Source: Limiplasma sp964416065 (GTDB lineage: Bacteria; Bacillota; Clostridia; Christensenellales; Aristaeellaceae). From it: 64,000 bases of DNA. The notes beneath the pieces are model-generated. The model had not been told where the DNA came from. It made no database searches and worked only from the letters and a program-made list of their open reading frames with translations. Of the stretch, positions 26,369-35,460 are shown one piece after another; within the stretch, counting starts at the first letter, position 1, and the number at the start of each line of letters is the position of its first letter. The position numbers and the translations under genes were made by a program. Where the stretch lies: assembly GCA_964416065.1 (NCBI GenBank), contig CAYQCL010000001.1, positions 1 through 64,000 on the forward strand. The letters run 5' to 3'.

Positions 26369-27184
26369 TCAAACAAAGGAATCCTTCCTAAAATTTGAAT
26401 CCTTTTCATAGTAGACGCGCGTCAGCTCCAGCCCGCAGGCGGGAGCGGTGACGCCAAGCACCAGTCGATCCTTGGTTTCAAGCGCGCGTGAAAAGGCATC
26501 GGGCGCGAGACGGCCCATACCGATGTCCAGCATAGTGCCCGCGATGATGCGTACCATATTATACAGAAACGCGTTGCCCTCCACAATGAGCGTCAGCTCG
26601 TCGCCATCGTGGAAAAGCCGAACCGCCGAAAGCGTTCGCACGGTTGTTTTGGCCGTGCCACCCGCCGCCTGAAACGCTGCGAAATCATGCGTTCCCAGAA
26701 GCGCGCCGAGGCTTTCTTGCATGAGAGGCACGTCCAGTCTCTGTGGCACATGTGCGGTGAAATGCCGGTACAACGCGCTGGCGTGCGGCGCGTTGTGGAC
26801 GCGGTAGGTGTAACGCTTGCCTCGGGCATCAAAGCGCGCGTGAAAATCGGAAGGAACCTCGCGACCGCTCAATACACGGATGTCTTCGGGCAGGCAGGTG
26901 TTGAGCGCGAAAGGATACTTGTCTGGCGGAATATGGCTTTTGGTATTGAAGTGCGCCTGCTGGCCCAGCGCGTGGACGCCCGCGTCGGTACGGCTGGCGC
27001 CGGTTACGCGGATGTGCTCGCCGGTGAGGCGAAAAAGCGCCTCTTCCAATCGCTGCTGTACGGCTACGGCGTTTTCCTGAAGCTGCCACCCCGCGTAAGC
27101 GGTTCCGTCATAGCTGAGGGTGAGCAGGATCCGGCGCGTGCCCTCAGGCGGGGGCGTTCTTTGAATGGGAGGAAGCGAGGTCAT
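26369..27184 (-). CDS. truA: tRNA pseudouridine synthase A
   Basis: A 271-residue TruA that makes pseudouridine at positions 38-40 of tRNAs. The catalytic Asp is in GASRTDAGVHALGQ, near residue 66, and NAFLYNMVRIIAGTMLDIG is the conserved C-terminal part. The start MTSLPP overlaps the ecfT stop in ATGA, so the two are coupled. In many Firmicutes truA follows ecfT and precedes rplM-rpsI; here those ribosomal genes are absent. Confidence 0.96.
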   Translation of the reverse strand: MTSLPPIQRTPPPEGTRRILLTLSYDGTAYAGWQLQENAVAVQQRLEEALFRLTGEHIRVTGASRTDAGVHALGQQAHFNTKSHIPPDKYPFALNTCLPEDIRVLSGREVPSDFHARFDARGKRYTYRVHNAPHASALYRHFTAHVPQRLDVPLMQESLGALLGTHDFAAFQAAGGTAKTTVRTLSAVRLFHDGDELTLIVEGNAFLYNMVRIIAGTMLDIGMGRLAPDAFSRALETKDRLVLGVTAPACGLELTRVYYEKDSNFRKDSFV

Positions 27185-27987
27185 CCGATCCACTTCCCCG
27201 CGAAGATGGTGACAAGCAGCGTAAGCACCGTTACCAGAAGCGCCCATCCGTCGTTTTTCGTGTACCGAAGCACACGCAGACGGGTACGCCCTTCGCCGCC
27301 ATGATAGCAGCGCGCCTCCATGGCCATGGCGAGATCGCCCGCGCGACGGAAGGCGCTGACGAACAGCGGCACCAGCAGAGGAATCATTGCCTTGGCGCGC
27401 TTGATCAGATTGCCGCTTTCAAAGTCCGCGCCGCGCGCCATCTGGGCCTTCATGATCTTGTCCGCCTCCTCGATCAGCGTGGGGATGAAGCGAAGCGCGA
27501 TCGTCATCATCATCGCCAGCTCATGGGCGGGAAAATGGATGACCTTAAGGGGCTTGAGCAAGAGCTCGATGCCGTCGCTCAAGGCGACGGGCGAGGTTGT
27601 CAGCGTAAGAATGGAGGTGCCGGCCACCAAAAAGATCAGGCGCATGCTGAAATGGACGGCGGTCAAAAAGCCCTCCCTCGTAATTTTGAGAACGCCCCAT
27701 TGCAGCCAGATCGTCGTGCCGCTGGAAAAAAAGAGGTTGAGAAAGAAGGTAAGGATCAGCAGGAAGCGTAGCGGCTTGACAGATTTCAGCAGCTGCTTGG
27801 GCGAAAGCCCCGCCATTTTGGATATCGCCAGAAGATACGCCAGGGGGATCAGATACCAGATCGGGCTGGTTACACAGAAGATGATGGCGATATAAAAGAT
27901 GGTGAGAATGATCTTCATGCGGGGATCCAGCCGGTGGATGACTGTGTCCCCCGGCATGTACTGCCCCAGGGTGATATCCCTCAGCAT
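27181..27987 (-). CDS. ecfT: Energy-coupling factor transporter transmembrane protein EcfT
   Basis: A 268-residue membrane scaffold of group II ECF vitamin/metal transporters. Two coupling-helix motifs that contact the ATPases are seen: QMARGADFE and MEARCYHGG, here ARG and ARC. Five or so transmembrane helices precede them. It overlaps the ecfA2 gene by seven bases and truA by four. The partner S-components are elsewhere. Confidence 0.95.
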   Translation of the reverse strand: MLRDITLGQYMPGDTVIHRLDPRMKIILTIFYIAIIFCVTSPIWYLIPLAYLLAISKMAGLSPKQLLKSVKPLRFLLILTFFLNLFFSSGTTIWLQWGVLKITREGFLTAVHFSMRLIFLVAGTSILTLTTSPVALSDGIELLLKPLKVIHFPAHELAMMMTIALRFIPTLIEEADKIMKAQMARGADFESGNLIKRAKAMIPLLVPLFVSAFRRAGDLAMAMEARCYHGGEGRTRLRVLRYTKNDGWALLVTVLTLLVTIFAGKWIG

Positions 27988-28847
27988 GCGCCTTCCCCCT
28001 TTCCGGCCAGCCTCAGAATGGCCTCGCGTACCTCGTCGAGCGTGTACAGGTCGCTGGGCAGTTCAAAGCCCTCGGCAATCAGCGCGTGTGTGAGCTCGGC
28101 CGCCTGAGGCACGCCAAGCCCTATGGAAAACAGCAACTCCTGCTGCGTGAACACCTCGCGCGGCGTTCCGCTAAGCACCACCTCGCCATGACTCATGACG
28201 ATCAGACGGGTCGCGAGGGTGGAGATATCATCCATGCTGTGGCTGACCATGATGACGGTCAGATCCCCCGCGGCGTGCAGCTCGCGGATCATCGAAAGAA
28301 TGCTGCGCCGGCCGGCGGGATCAAGGCCCGCGGTGGGCTCATCCAGAATGAGCACCCTAGGCTGCATGGCCAATACGCCCGCGATGGCGACGCGGCGCAT
28401 CTGACCGCCGCTCAGCTCAAAGGGGGAGCGCTCCGCGATGCTTTCATAATCCAGTCCCACGCGCTCGATGGCGGCGCGCACGCGGCGGTTGATCTCCTCT
28501 TCGCCCAGTCCCATATTCCTGGGGCCAAAAGCGACGTCCTTGGCGACGGTTTCCTCAAAAAGCTGATATTCGGGATATTGAAACACCAGCCCGACCTTCT
28601 TTCGCACCTCAAGCAGGCTGACGCCCTTTTCGGTAAGGTCAAGCCCGTCCACGACGACGCGTCCCTCCGTGGGCTTGATGAGACCGTTGAGATGCTGCAC
28701 AAGCGTGGTCTTGCCGCTACCGGTATGGCCGAGCAGACCGATGAGCTCGCCGTCCTTAATGGTCAGGTTCACATCATGAAGCGCCACGGCGGCAAAGGGG
28801 CTTTCGGGCATGTAGGTATGTGTGAGATGCTCTACTTGGATGGGCAT
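27981..28847 (-). CDS. ecfA2: Energy-coupling factor transporter ATPase EcfA2
   Basis: A 288-residue ABC ATPase. Walker A is GHTGSGKTT, the signature is ELSGGQMRRVAIAG, and Walker B is VLILDEPTAGLDP. The start MPIQVEHLTH is chosen as the family start; its codon lies inside the end of the ecfA1 frame, a 16-base overlap. It forms the heterodimeric motor with EcfA1. Confidence 0.95.
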   Translation of the reverse strand: MPIQVEHLTHTYMPESPFAAVALHDVNLTIKDGELIGLLGHTGSGKTTLVQHLNGLIKPTEGRVVVDGLDLTEKGVSLLEVRKKVGLVFQYPEYQLFEETVAKDVAFGPRNMGLGEEEINRRVRAAIERVGLDYESIAERSPFELSGGQMRRVAIAGVLAMQPRVLILDEPTAGLDPAGRRSILSMIRELHAAGDLTVIMVSHSMDDISTLATRLIVMSHGEVVLSGTPREVFTQQELLFSIGLGVPQAAELTHALIAEGFELPSDLYTLDEVREAILRLAGKGEGAC

Positions 28848-29689
28848 AGCGCTTGCTTCAGCTCCTTTACCATATCGGATACCGTCAGAATGCCGGCGGA
28901 GAGACGCAGCCCCTGGGCGTTGAGCTGCATGGCCAGCTCGGCCATCGGGGGGACGTCCAGGCCGAACGCCTTGATTTCGTCCACGTGGGAGAAGACATCC
29001 CCTGGCGTACCGTCCATGGCGACCCGGCCCTTGTCGAGAACCACCACGCGGTCGGCCACGGCCGCTTCCTCCATAAAATGTGTGATCCACAGAACGGTCA
29101 TCCCGCGATCACGGTTGAGCTCGCGAACGGTTCTGAGCACGTCCGCGCGACCGGAGGGGTCGAGCATGGCGGTGGCCTCGTCCAGAATCATGACCTCCGG
29201 ACGCATGGCAAGCACGCCCGCAACGGCCACGCGCTGCTTTTGACCGCCGCTGAGCATATGCGGCGCGCTGGACGCGCGTTCGGTCATCCGTACCGCCTCA
29301 AGCGCCTCGTTAATGCGCGGGATCATTTCCTCCTGCGGAACGCCGAGGTTTTCCAGGCCAAAAGCAACGTCCTCCCGAACTACGTTGGCCACAATCTGGT
29401 TGTCGGGATTTTGAAAGACCATGCCCGCGTGACGGCGCACATTCCAGATGTCCTCGTCGGAAGCGGTGTCGAGTCCGCAGACGAGGACGCGGCCGTCCGT
29501 GGGCAGATAGAGCGCGTTCATCAGCTTGGCGAGCGTGCTCTTTCCGCTGCCGTTGTGTCCCAAAACGGCCACAAAGGAACCCGCCTCTATGTTCAGGTTG
29601 ACGCGGTCAACGGCGAGCGCACCTTCCTCTTCGTATCGATAGCAGACATTCTCAACCCGCATGGGAAATTCATAGCTTCTGTTCTCCAT
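28832..29689 (-). CDS. ecfA1: Energy-coupling factor transporter ATPase EcfA1
   Basis: A 285-residue ABC ATPase with Walker A GHNGSGKST, signature MLSGGQKQRVAVAG and Walker B VMILDEATAMLDP (Thr-Ala-Met in place of the usual Thr-Ser/Ala-Gly). The C-terminal about 60 residues carry the EcfA dimerisation helices. It is first of the A1-A2-T-truA chain and lies 12 bases after the riboflavin kinase gene. Confidence 0.95.
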   Translation of the reverse strand: MENRSYEFPMRVENVCYRYEEEGALAVDRVNLNIEAGSFVAVLGHNGSGKSTLAKLMNALYLPTDGRVLVCGLDTASDEDIWNVRRHAGMVFQNPDNQIVANVVREDVAFGLENLGVPQEEMIPRINEALEAVRMTERASSAPHMLSGGQKQRVAVAGVLAMRPEVMILDEATAMLDPSGRADVLRTVRELNRDRGMTVLWITHFMEEAAVADRVVVLDKGRVAMDGTPGDVFSHVDEIKAFGLDVPPMAELAMQLNAQGLRLSAGILTVSDMVKELKQALCPSK

Positions 29690-29701
29690 ATCATGGCTCC
29701 T

Positions 29702-30151
29702 TTATCCTTGATAGGGCGACGGGGGCGGCTCCAGCCCCTCAAGCAGCTCCGGTGCGTTTCGACCCGCCCAATGGATCGCGCTTATGCGATCCCGCCCTAG
29801 CTGTGCCTTCAGCGCCTCCAGCGAGGGGAAGGACCGCTCGGGCCGGAGAAAATCATAATATTCCAGATGGAGGCGCTTTCCGTATAGCTCGTGGTCCGGA
29901 TGCCCCAAAAGATGGGCCTCGACCGTCGGCGAGCCCTCGGGGACGGTGGGATGCCTTCCCTGATTCAGGATGGACACATATTTTCGCCCCTCGCCCTCGA
30001 CTCCGGCTATGGCGATATACACGCCCTCGGGGGGCCAGGCGCCGCCGTACGGATCATAAAGGATGTTGGCGGTGGGAAAACCGAGGGACGAACCCAGGCG
30101 CTTCCCAGGCACGACCTGCCCGCTTAAGGTAAAAGAGGGGGATAGGGCCAT
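29702..30151 (-). CDS. Stand-alone riboflavin kinase
   Basis: A 149-residue protein made only of the RFK beta-barrel that phosphorylates riboflavin to FMN. The signature GSSLGFPTANI (ATP-binding loop) and NQGRHPTVPEGSPTVEAHLL are present. Usual bacterial RibF is bifunctional and about 310 residues, with an N-terminal FMN adenylyltransferase domain that is absent here. AAAGGAG is before the ATG. The position beside an ECF transporter motor is suggestive of vitamin uptake, but ECF modules are shared among many S-components. Confidence 0.85.
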   Translation of the reverse strand: MALSPSFTLSGQVVPGKRLGSSLGFPTANILYDPYGGAWPPEGVYIAIAGVEGEGRKYVSILNQGRHPTVPEGSPTVEAHLLGHPDHELYGKRLHLEYYDFLRPERSFPSLEALKAQLGRDRISAIHWAGRNAPELLEGLEPPPSPYQG

Positions 30152-30248
30152 GAAAGCGCTCCTTTCTGGGCAAGGGTGGAAAACGTGTGTATTATACTTC
30201 ATAAGGAAAAGAAACGCAAGCCGCGCCCAGACAGCGCACATTGTTTAC

Positions 30249-30278
30249 TTGCCTCAACCAGACGACCTATTGTATAAT
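30249..30278 (+). promoter_or_regulatory. Sigma-A promoter of the NAGPA/Lgt-like operon
   Basis: TTGCCT and an exact TATAAT with an 18-bp spacer, about 55 bases before the next gene. Confidence 0.65.
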
Positions 30279-30332
30279 AACGCTGTGGAGCGATCTCCCA
30301 AAGACGGAGCGCTCCGATTGACGAAAGGAACG

Positions 30333-31349
30333 ATGACGATCATGCGAAAGAAACAATCTTTTGTTTTGTGGCTGCTGGTGGCGGCAATGGCGGTTTCTCT
30401 GACGTTTCTCGTCCCCTCCGGCGCGATCACCGAGGATGCACGGACGCGTTATTTTGACGCGCTTTCCGATTTTGAGGAAGGGGTGGAGAGGATCGAGCCG
30501 CGCGCGGTGCTGGCCAGCGCCGTCTTCAGCGACATCCTGCCCGCAGCTAATGTCGATCCGCTGCCGGTCGACCTGTTCACGCCCGGGAGTGCGCCGGTTG
30601 CTGAAAATTTTACAGAGGATGGCTATCGCGATGAAACCATCATCGTGGAAATGGAACAGAAGCGCATGTATGACAGTGACGTATATATCGCCTATGTAAA
30701 GATCGCCACGCCCTCCCAGCTACGCACGGCGGTTGCGGGCAACAAGATCGGCTCTTCAAGCACCAACCATACGTCGACGATCTGCTCTAACTACAACGGC
30801 GTCGTCGCCATCAACGGCGACTATTTCACCAAAACCAAGGCGGGCTATATTGTGCGTATGGGAGAGACATATCGAGAAAAGACCAGCGCCAATATGGATC
30901 TTCTGCTCATCGACGAGCTGGGGGATTTCCATATATTCCCTCACGGAAAAGACAGCCAGGCCAACAGCGTGGCGGCGTTCACCTCCGAACACGAGCTCGT
31001 CAACGGATTTTTCTTCGGCCCAGGGCTGGTCATTGACGGCGAAAAGCAGGAAATTCCTGAGAATTATCAATTCGATCCCCATCAGAAGAACCCGCGCGCG
31101 GGCATCGCGCAGTTGGGAACTCTGACATACGCGTTGGTGGTGGTCAACGGCCGCACTGAAGCATCCGCAGGCGTCACGCTGGAAGAGTTTGCGGGTATTA
31201 TGGAGGAGCTCGGCGCAGAGCAGGCCTACAATCTGGATGGCGGCAACAGCGCGACGCTGGCCTTCAACGGCACGGTGTATAACGATAAGCCGCAGGACGA
31301 GCGCTCCGTTACGGATATCATCTATTTTTGCAGCGCTATCGGAGAATAA
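30333..31349 (+). CDS. Secreted phosphodiester glycosidase (NAGPA domain) family protein
   Basis: A 338-residue protein. The N-terminus is a signal or membrane anchor (KKQSFVLWLLVAAMAVSLTF). The NAGPA-type domain is seen from about residue 115, with YNGVVAINGDYFTK and the C-terminal AYNLDGGNSATLAFNG. Such proteins in bacteria are linked to cell-surface polysaccharide processing; the substrate is unknown. Two start codons are possible, this ATG or the one three codons later. It precedes the Lgt-like gene by four bases. Confidence 0.85.
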   Translation: MTIMRKKQSFVLWLLVAAMAVSLTFLVPSGAITEDARTRYFDALSDFEEGVERIEPRAVLASAVFSDILPAANVDPLPVDLFTPGSAPVAENFTEDGYRDETIIVEMEQKRMYDSDVYIAYVKIATPSQLRTAVAGNKIGSSSTNHTSTICSNYNGVVAINGDYFTKTKAGYIVRMGETYREKTSANMDLLLIDELGDFHIFPHGKDSQANSVAAFTSEHELVNGFFFGPGLVIDGEKQEIPENYQFDPHQKNPRAGIAQLGTLTYALVVVNGRTEASAGVTLEEFAGIMEELGAEQAYNLDGGNSATLAFNGTVYNDKPQDERSVTDIIYFCSAIGE

Positions 31350-31353
31350 GTGA

Positions 31354-32355
31354 ATGGATACGACTTTTTCATTTCTTGGCTTGACGGCGCATGTCTACGG
31401 CCTTTGTGCGACCGCTGCGGTGGTTATCCTGCTGGCGGGAATGGTTTTGGCGTCCAGGCGGCGCGGCCTGCCCGGGCAGACCGTGTGCCTCTTTGGGGTC
31501 ATGGGGATTCCGCTGGGCGTGGTAGGCGCCCGTGCCGTATATTGCCTGTTCAACCTGTCCTCCTTTACGGAAACCTATGAAAATCCCTGGCTGATGCTTC
31601 ATTTCTTTGATGGCGGCTTTTCCATGGCGGGCTTGTTTCTTGGCCTGATTGCGGCAGGGGCGATTGCCGCGCGTGTTTCCAAGGCACATCTGGCGGCGCT
31701 CGCGGACGTGATGTGCGTGCCGATGGGGTTGGCACTGGCAATTCTGCGCTTCGGCGAGCGGTTCACCGATCTGGGGGTGGGCAAGGCCGTGGCTGAGGGC
31801 TGGTGGACGGAGAAGCTTCCGTGGATCTTCCTTCAAAGCAGCATGGGCGTCGCGACGGTCTATTGTCTGAACGTGTGGGCGTATGAAGCGGCGGCGGGCG
31901 TCGCGGTTTTTGTGGCGACGCTTATCATGTATCGCCGTCGGCAAAGCCGAGAGGGAGATACGGCCCTGTTCTTCTTCTCGCTCTTTGGCGCGACGCAGAT
32001 CCTTCTAGAAAGTCTGCGGGATGACGGGCATATGCTGCTGATCTTTCTGCGCGTGGGGCAGCTGGCCGCTGCGCTTATGCCACTCGTCTGCCTTGGCATT
32101 CTCACGCGGCGTTACGCGCACGTTAAGGATGTCGGTAAAGCACGCCTGTGGCTTTCCTGGCTCATTATGGCTCTGTGCGTGGCCGGAATCGCACTGCTGG
32201 AATTCTCGTTGGATGGACGTGTCACATGGGGCGTGCCCTCCATGGGACGCGATTATGCCATCATGGCCATACTATGCGCGCTGATGTTCGCAATGCCGTG
32301 CTCGCTGCTCAGGACACTTGAGCGCGAAGGGCGGATGACGGCCGCGCAAGACTGA
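31354..32355 (+). CDS. Degenerate Lgt-family membrane protein
   Basis: A 333-residue polytopic protein with the outline of Lgt: GIPLGVVGARAVYCL, GGFSMAGLFLGL, and RVGQLAAALMPL correspond to the Lgt landmarks. The Lgt signature, GRWGNYFNMEAYG in the 20.2 kb gene, reads LRFGERFTDLGVG here: the Arg is kept but the Asn and Glu positions are changed. So it is unlikely to be an ordinary prolipoprotein transferase. It follows a surface-glycan-type protein by four bases. Function is unknown. Confidence 0.75.
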   Translation: MDTTFSFLGLTAHVYGLCATAAVVILLAGMVLASRRRGLPGQTVCLFGVMGIPLGVVGARAVYCLFNLSSFTETYENPWLMLHFFDGGFSMAGLFLGLIAAGAIAARVSKAHLAALADVMCVPMGLALAILRFGERFTDLGVGKAVAEGWWTEKLPWIFLQSSMGVATVYCLNVWAYEAAAGVAVFVATLIMYRRRQSREGDTALFFFSLFGATQILLESLRDDGHMLLIFLRVGQLAAALMPLVCLGILTRRYAHVKDVGKARLWLSWLIMALCVAGIALLEFSLDGRVTWGVPSMGRDYAIMAILCALMFAMPCSLLRTLEREGRMTAAQD

Positions 32356-32372
32356 CAGAATGAGGAAGTAAA

Positions 32373-32837
32373 ATGACGTTTGCATGGACACAGGAGACGC
32401 TGGTTGGACCTGTGACGATTGTGGAAGCGGACGGCGCGCTGATCGAGGCGCGGTTCGGGACGGAAACGGGGGATGCGCGGCTCCTGCGGACACCGCTTAT
32501 GGAGCGGGCCTTTTCCGAGCTGGACGAATATTTTCGCGGGGACAGAACGGCTTTCACCGTGCCGCTCAAGCCCCGTGGGACGCCGTTTTGCCAAAGGTGC
32601 TGGAAGGCGCTTGAGACGATTCCCTATGGCGAGACGCGTACCTATGCCCAGGAGGCCGAGCTGATCGGAAATCCAAAGGCGTGCCGTGCCGTCGGCATGG
32701 CGAACCGGCTCAACCCGCTGCCCATCTTGATTCCCTGTCATCGCGTGATTGGGAAAAACGGCTCGCTTACCGGCTACGCGGGCGGGCTGGATGTGAAAGA
32801 AAAGCTCCTTACACTCGAACGAAATTTGAAAGGGTGA
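32373..32837 (+). CDS. ogt: Methylated-DNA--protein-cysteine methyltransferase
   Basis: A 154-residue suicide enzyme that removes alkyl groups from O6-guanine. The acceptor motif IPCHRVIGKNG is intact, followed by YAGGL and KLLTLE. Length matches Ogt-type enzymes without the AdaA domain. GAGGAAG lies before the ATG. It lies 17 bases after the Lgt-like gene and nine bases before pyk. Confidence 0.95.
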   Translation: MTFAWTQETLVGPVTIVEADGALIEARFGTETGDARLLRTPLMERAFSELDEYFRGDRTAFTVPLKPRGTPFCQRCWKALETIPYGETRTYAQEAELIGNPKACRAVGMANRLNPLPILIPCHRVIGKNGSLTGYAGGLDVKEKLLTLERNLKG

Positions 32838-32846
32838 GACGACATT

Positions 32847-34607
32847 ATGGTACACCGCAGAACAAAGATCGTTTGCACGCTGGGCCCCGCGACGGAGGAC
32901 GACGCCATTCTCCGCGAGCTGATCCTCTCCGGCATGAATGTGGCGCGGCTGAATTTTTCCCATGGCACGCATGAGACGCATCTGAACAACATCAACCGAA
33001 TCCGCGCGATCCGCAAGGAGCTTAACCTGCCCATTGCCATTATGCTGGATACCAAGGGGCCCGAGATTCGTTTGGAGACGTTTGAAAACGGGAGGGTGGA
33101 GCTGAAGAAGGGGCAGACCTTCACACTGTGTACACAAAGCGTTACGGGCACCACCGAGCGCGCCTCCATCACGTATTCCGATCTGCCGCGCGATGTCCAT
33201 GAGGGAAGCACCATCCTGATTGACGACGGTCTGGTAGGCATGACGGTTCGTAGCCTGACCGCCACCGAAATCGTGTGTACGGTCAACAACGACGGCACAA
33301 TTTCCGACCGCAAGGGCATCAATGTGCCGGATGTAGAATTGAGCATGCCGTATTTAAGCGATAAGGACCGAGAGGACATTGCCTTTGGCGTTCGCAACGG
33401 CGTGGACTTTGTGGCCGCGTCCTTCACGCGCAGCGCGGAGGATATCCTTGATGTCCGGAAAATTTTCAGCCAGGAGGGACGCACCAATATCTCCATCATC
33501 GCCAAGATCGAGAATATGCAGGGCGTGCAGAACATTGATGAGATTCTGCGCGTCAGCGACGGCATCATGGTGGCGCGTGGCGACCTGGGTGTGGAGATTC
33601 CGCTCGAACAGGTGCCGGTCATCCAGAAGATGCTGATTCACAAGGCGTATTCCTCCGGAAAGCAGGTCATCACCGCGACGCAGATGCTTGACAGTATGAT
33701 GAAAAACCCGCGTCCTACCCGCGCGGAGGCGGCGGACGTGGCTAACGCCATCTATGACGGTACCAGTGCGATCATGCTTTCCGGCGAGACGGCGGCCGGT
33801 CAATATCCCGTGGAGGCCTTGCGCACCATGGCGCGCATCGCTATGTCTGCTGAAAGGGATATCAACTATCAGAAGCGCTTTAAGGAACGCGAGTCCGATC
33901 TCACGCCCGACGTGACCAACGCGATTTCGCACGCGACCTGCACCTCCGCACATGATCTGGGCGCGGCGGCCATCCTGACGGTTACCAAGGGAGGGCGTAC
34001 GGCGCGGATGATTTCCAAATACCGACCGAGCTGTCCCATTATCTGCTGCACCACGGACGAATGCGTTTGCCGCCAGCTTAACTTGAGCTGGGGGGTAATC
34101 CCGCTGGTGATCGAGGAGGCCACCAACACCGATGAACTGTTTGAACGCGCCGTACAGGCGGGAGAGAAGGCGGGCCTTCTGCATGACGGTGAGCTGGTGG
34201 TGATGACGGCGGGCGTGCCGCTGGGCATTAGCGGAACCACGAATCTGATGAAGGTGCATGTCGTGGGTCATATCCTGGTTACCGGTCATGGCGTAACCCA
34301 GCAAAGCTGCTGCGGAAGCCTGTGCGTATGCCGAAACGGCGAGGAGGCGCTGCGGACTTTCAAGGACGGCGATATCCTAGTCATTTCGCAGACAACCAAC
34401 ACGCTTCTGCCGCTGGTGCGCAAGGCGAGCGGTCTCATCCTTGAGGACAGCAACCCCAACGGGCATGGCGCGATCGCGGGCATGAGCCTGAATCTGCCGG
34501 TCATCATCGGCGCGGAGGGCGCGACCAAGATTTTGAAGAGCGGCGCGGTCGTTACGCTGGACGCGGAACGGGGCGTGGTGAGCTGCAACGCCGGCAATGT
34601 CCTCTAA
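32847..34607 (+). CDS. pyk: Pyruvate kinase with C-terminal PEP-utilizer-like domain
   Basis: A 586-residue enzyme converting PEP and ADP to pyruvate and ATP. The barrel start reads TKIVCTLGPA; the active-site region is MVARGDLGVEIP near residue 245, and ATQMLDSMMKNPRPTRAEAADVANA follows in two halves. The about 110 residues after position 475 form the extra domain seen in Bacillus-type enzymes; its usual His-containing motif is replaced by NPNGHGAIAG. A strong terminator follows. ppdK at 17 kb catalyses the opposite overall step. Confidence 0.97.
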   Translation: MVHRRTKIVCTLGPATEDDAILRELILSGMNVARLNFSHGTHETHLNNINRIRAIRKELNLPIAIMLDTKGPEIRLETFENGRVELKKGQTFTLCTQSVTGTTERASITYSDLPRDVHEGSTILIDDGLVGMTVRSLTATEIVCTVNNDGTISDRKGINVPDVELSMPYLSDKDREDIAFGVRNGVDFVAASFTRSAEDILDVRKIFSQEGRTNISIIAKIENMQGVQNIDEILRVSDGIMVARGDLGVEIPLEQVPVIQKMLIHKAYSSGKQVITATQMLDSMMKNPRPTRAEAADVANAIYDGTSAIMLSGETAAGQYPVEALRTMARIAMSAERDINYQKRFKERESDLTPDVTNAISHATCTSAHDLGAAAILTVTKGGRTARMISKYRPSCPIICCTTDECVCRQLNLSWGVIPLVIEEATNTDELFERAVQAGEKAGLLHDGELVVMTAGVPLGISGTTNLMKVHVVGHILVTGHGVTQQSCCGSLCVCRNGEEALRTFKDGDILVISQTTNTLLPLVRKASGLILEDSNPNGHGAIAGMSLNLPVIIGAEGATKILKSGAVVTLDAERGVVSCNAGNVL

Positions 34608-34624
34608 GCTCTCAGAATTCATGC

Positions 34625-34656
34625 AAAAAGCCGCGAGGACAGCCCTCGTGGTTTTT
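34625..34656. terminator. Terminator after pyk
   Basis: The stem GCCGCGAGG...CCTCGTGGT is flanked by AAAAA and TTTTT, so it can act in both directions. Confidence 0.85.
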
Positions 34657-34686
34657 GCTATGATCGATATGGAGGGAAGAGATAGG

Positions 34687-35460
34687 ATGGACTGGGTGGC
34701 AGGCTGAACGCGGCGATGGAGCGGCTTGAGGAGGGGCTCTTGGAACCGCTGAACGTTGCGGAGCTGGCGCGGATGGTGGGACTGGGCCCGTTTCACTTTC
34801 AGACCGTGTTTAGCTGCATGGCGGGCGTCACGTTGAGCGAATATGTGCGCCGCAGAAAAATGTGCCGCGCGGCGGCCGATTTGCAGGACAGCATGCGCGT
34901 GATCGACGCGGCGCTCAAGAGCGATCCGCCTCTGCACTTCCAAATAACGATTCAGGGAGCTGAGGAAATGGAATACCGCATTCTGCCAATGGAAGCCTTT
35001 TCAATGCTGGTACAGTCCCGAGAGTACGATGTGGATGAGTGATTCGAGAAGGTGCTCGCCTTTAGGGACGAGTATCGCGAAGGGGGAGAGCCTGTCGTCG
35101 ACGGCCTTTACAGCGTATGCCATGATCCATTGGACGGGACAAAATTCACCTATATGATCGGAGACCGATGCGGGCCCGACGCGTTCGTTCCGGAGGGGGT
35201 ATGAAAAGATCATCGTCCCCGCGTTTACATGGGCCGTGTTCGAGGAACGGGGACAGCTGCCGCAGGCTCTGCAGAATCTGAACCGACGGATTTTTGCGGA
35301 ATGGCTCCCGTCCAACGGCGAGTATGAGCTGGCCACCGGATGGAACATTGAGGCATATAACGCGGACGATATGAAAAACGGAGTTTCTGATGACAGCTAT
35401 CGCTTTTCCCTCTGGATTCCCGTCAAAAGGGTTGAGCGAAGAAAGGAAGAACGAATATGA
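34687..35460 (+). pseudogene. Decayed AraC-type regulator with GyrI-like effector domain
   Basis: The opening MDWV is separated by a frameshift from RLNAAMERLEEGLLEPLNV, the start of an AraC helix-turn-helix (PFHFQTVFSCMAGVTLSEYV). After VIDAALK the second helix-turn-helix is deleted and the text jumps to HFQITIQGAEEMEYRI, the start of the effector domain. A TGA at 35040 and another frameshift near 35205 break the rest, which ends with YRFSLWIPVKR. The order is that of AraC regulators with a C-terminal GyrI-like domain. At least three lesions make it inactive. Confidence 0.88.
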
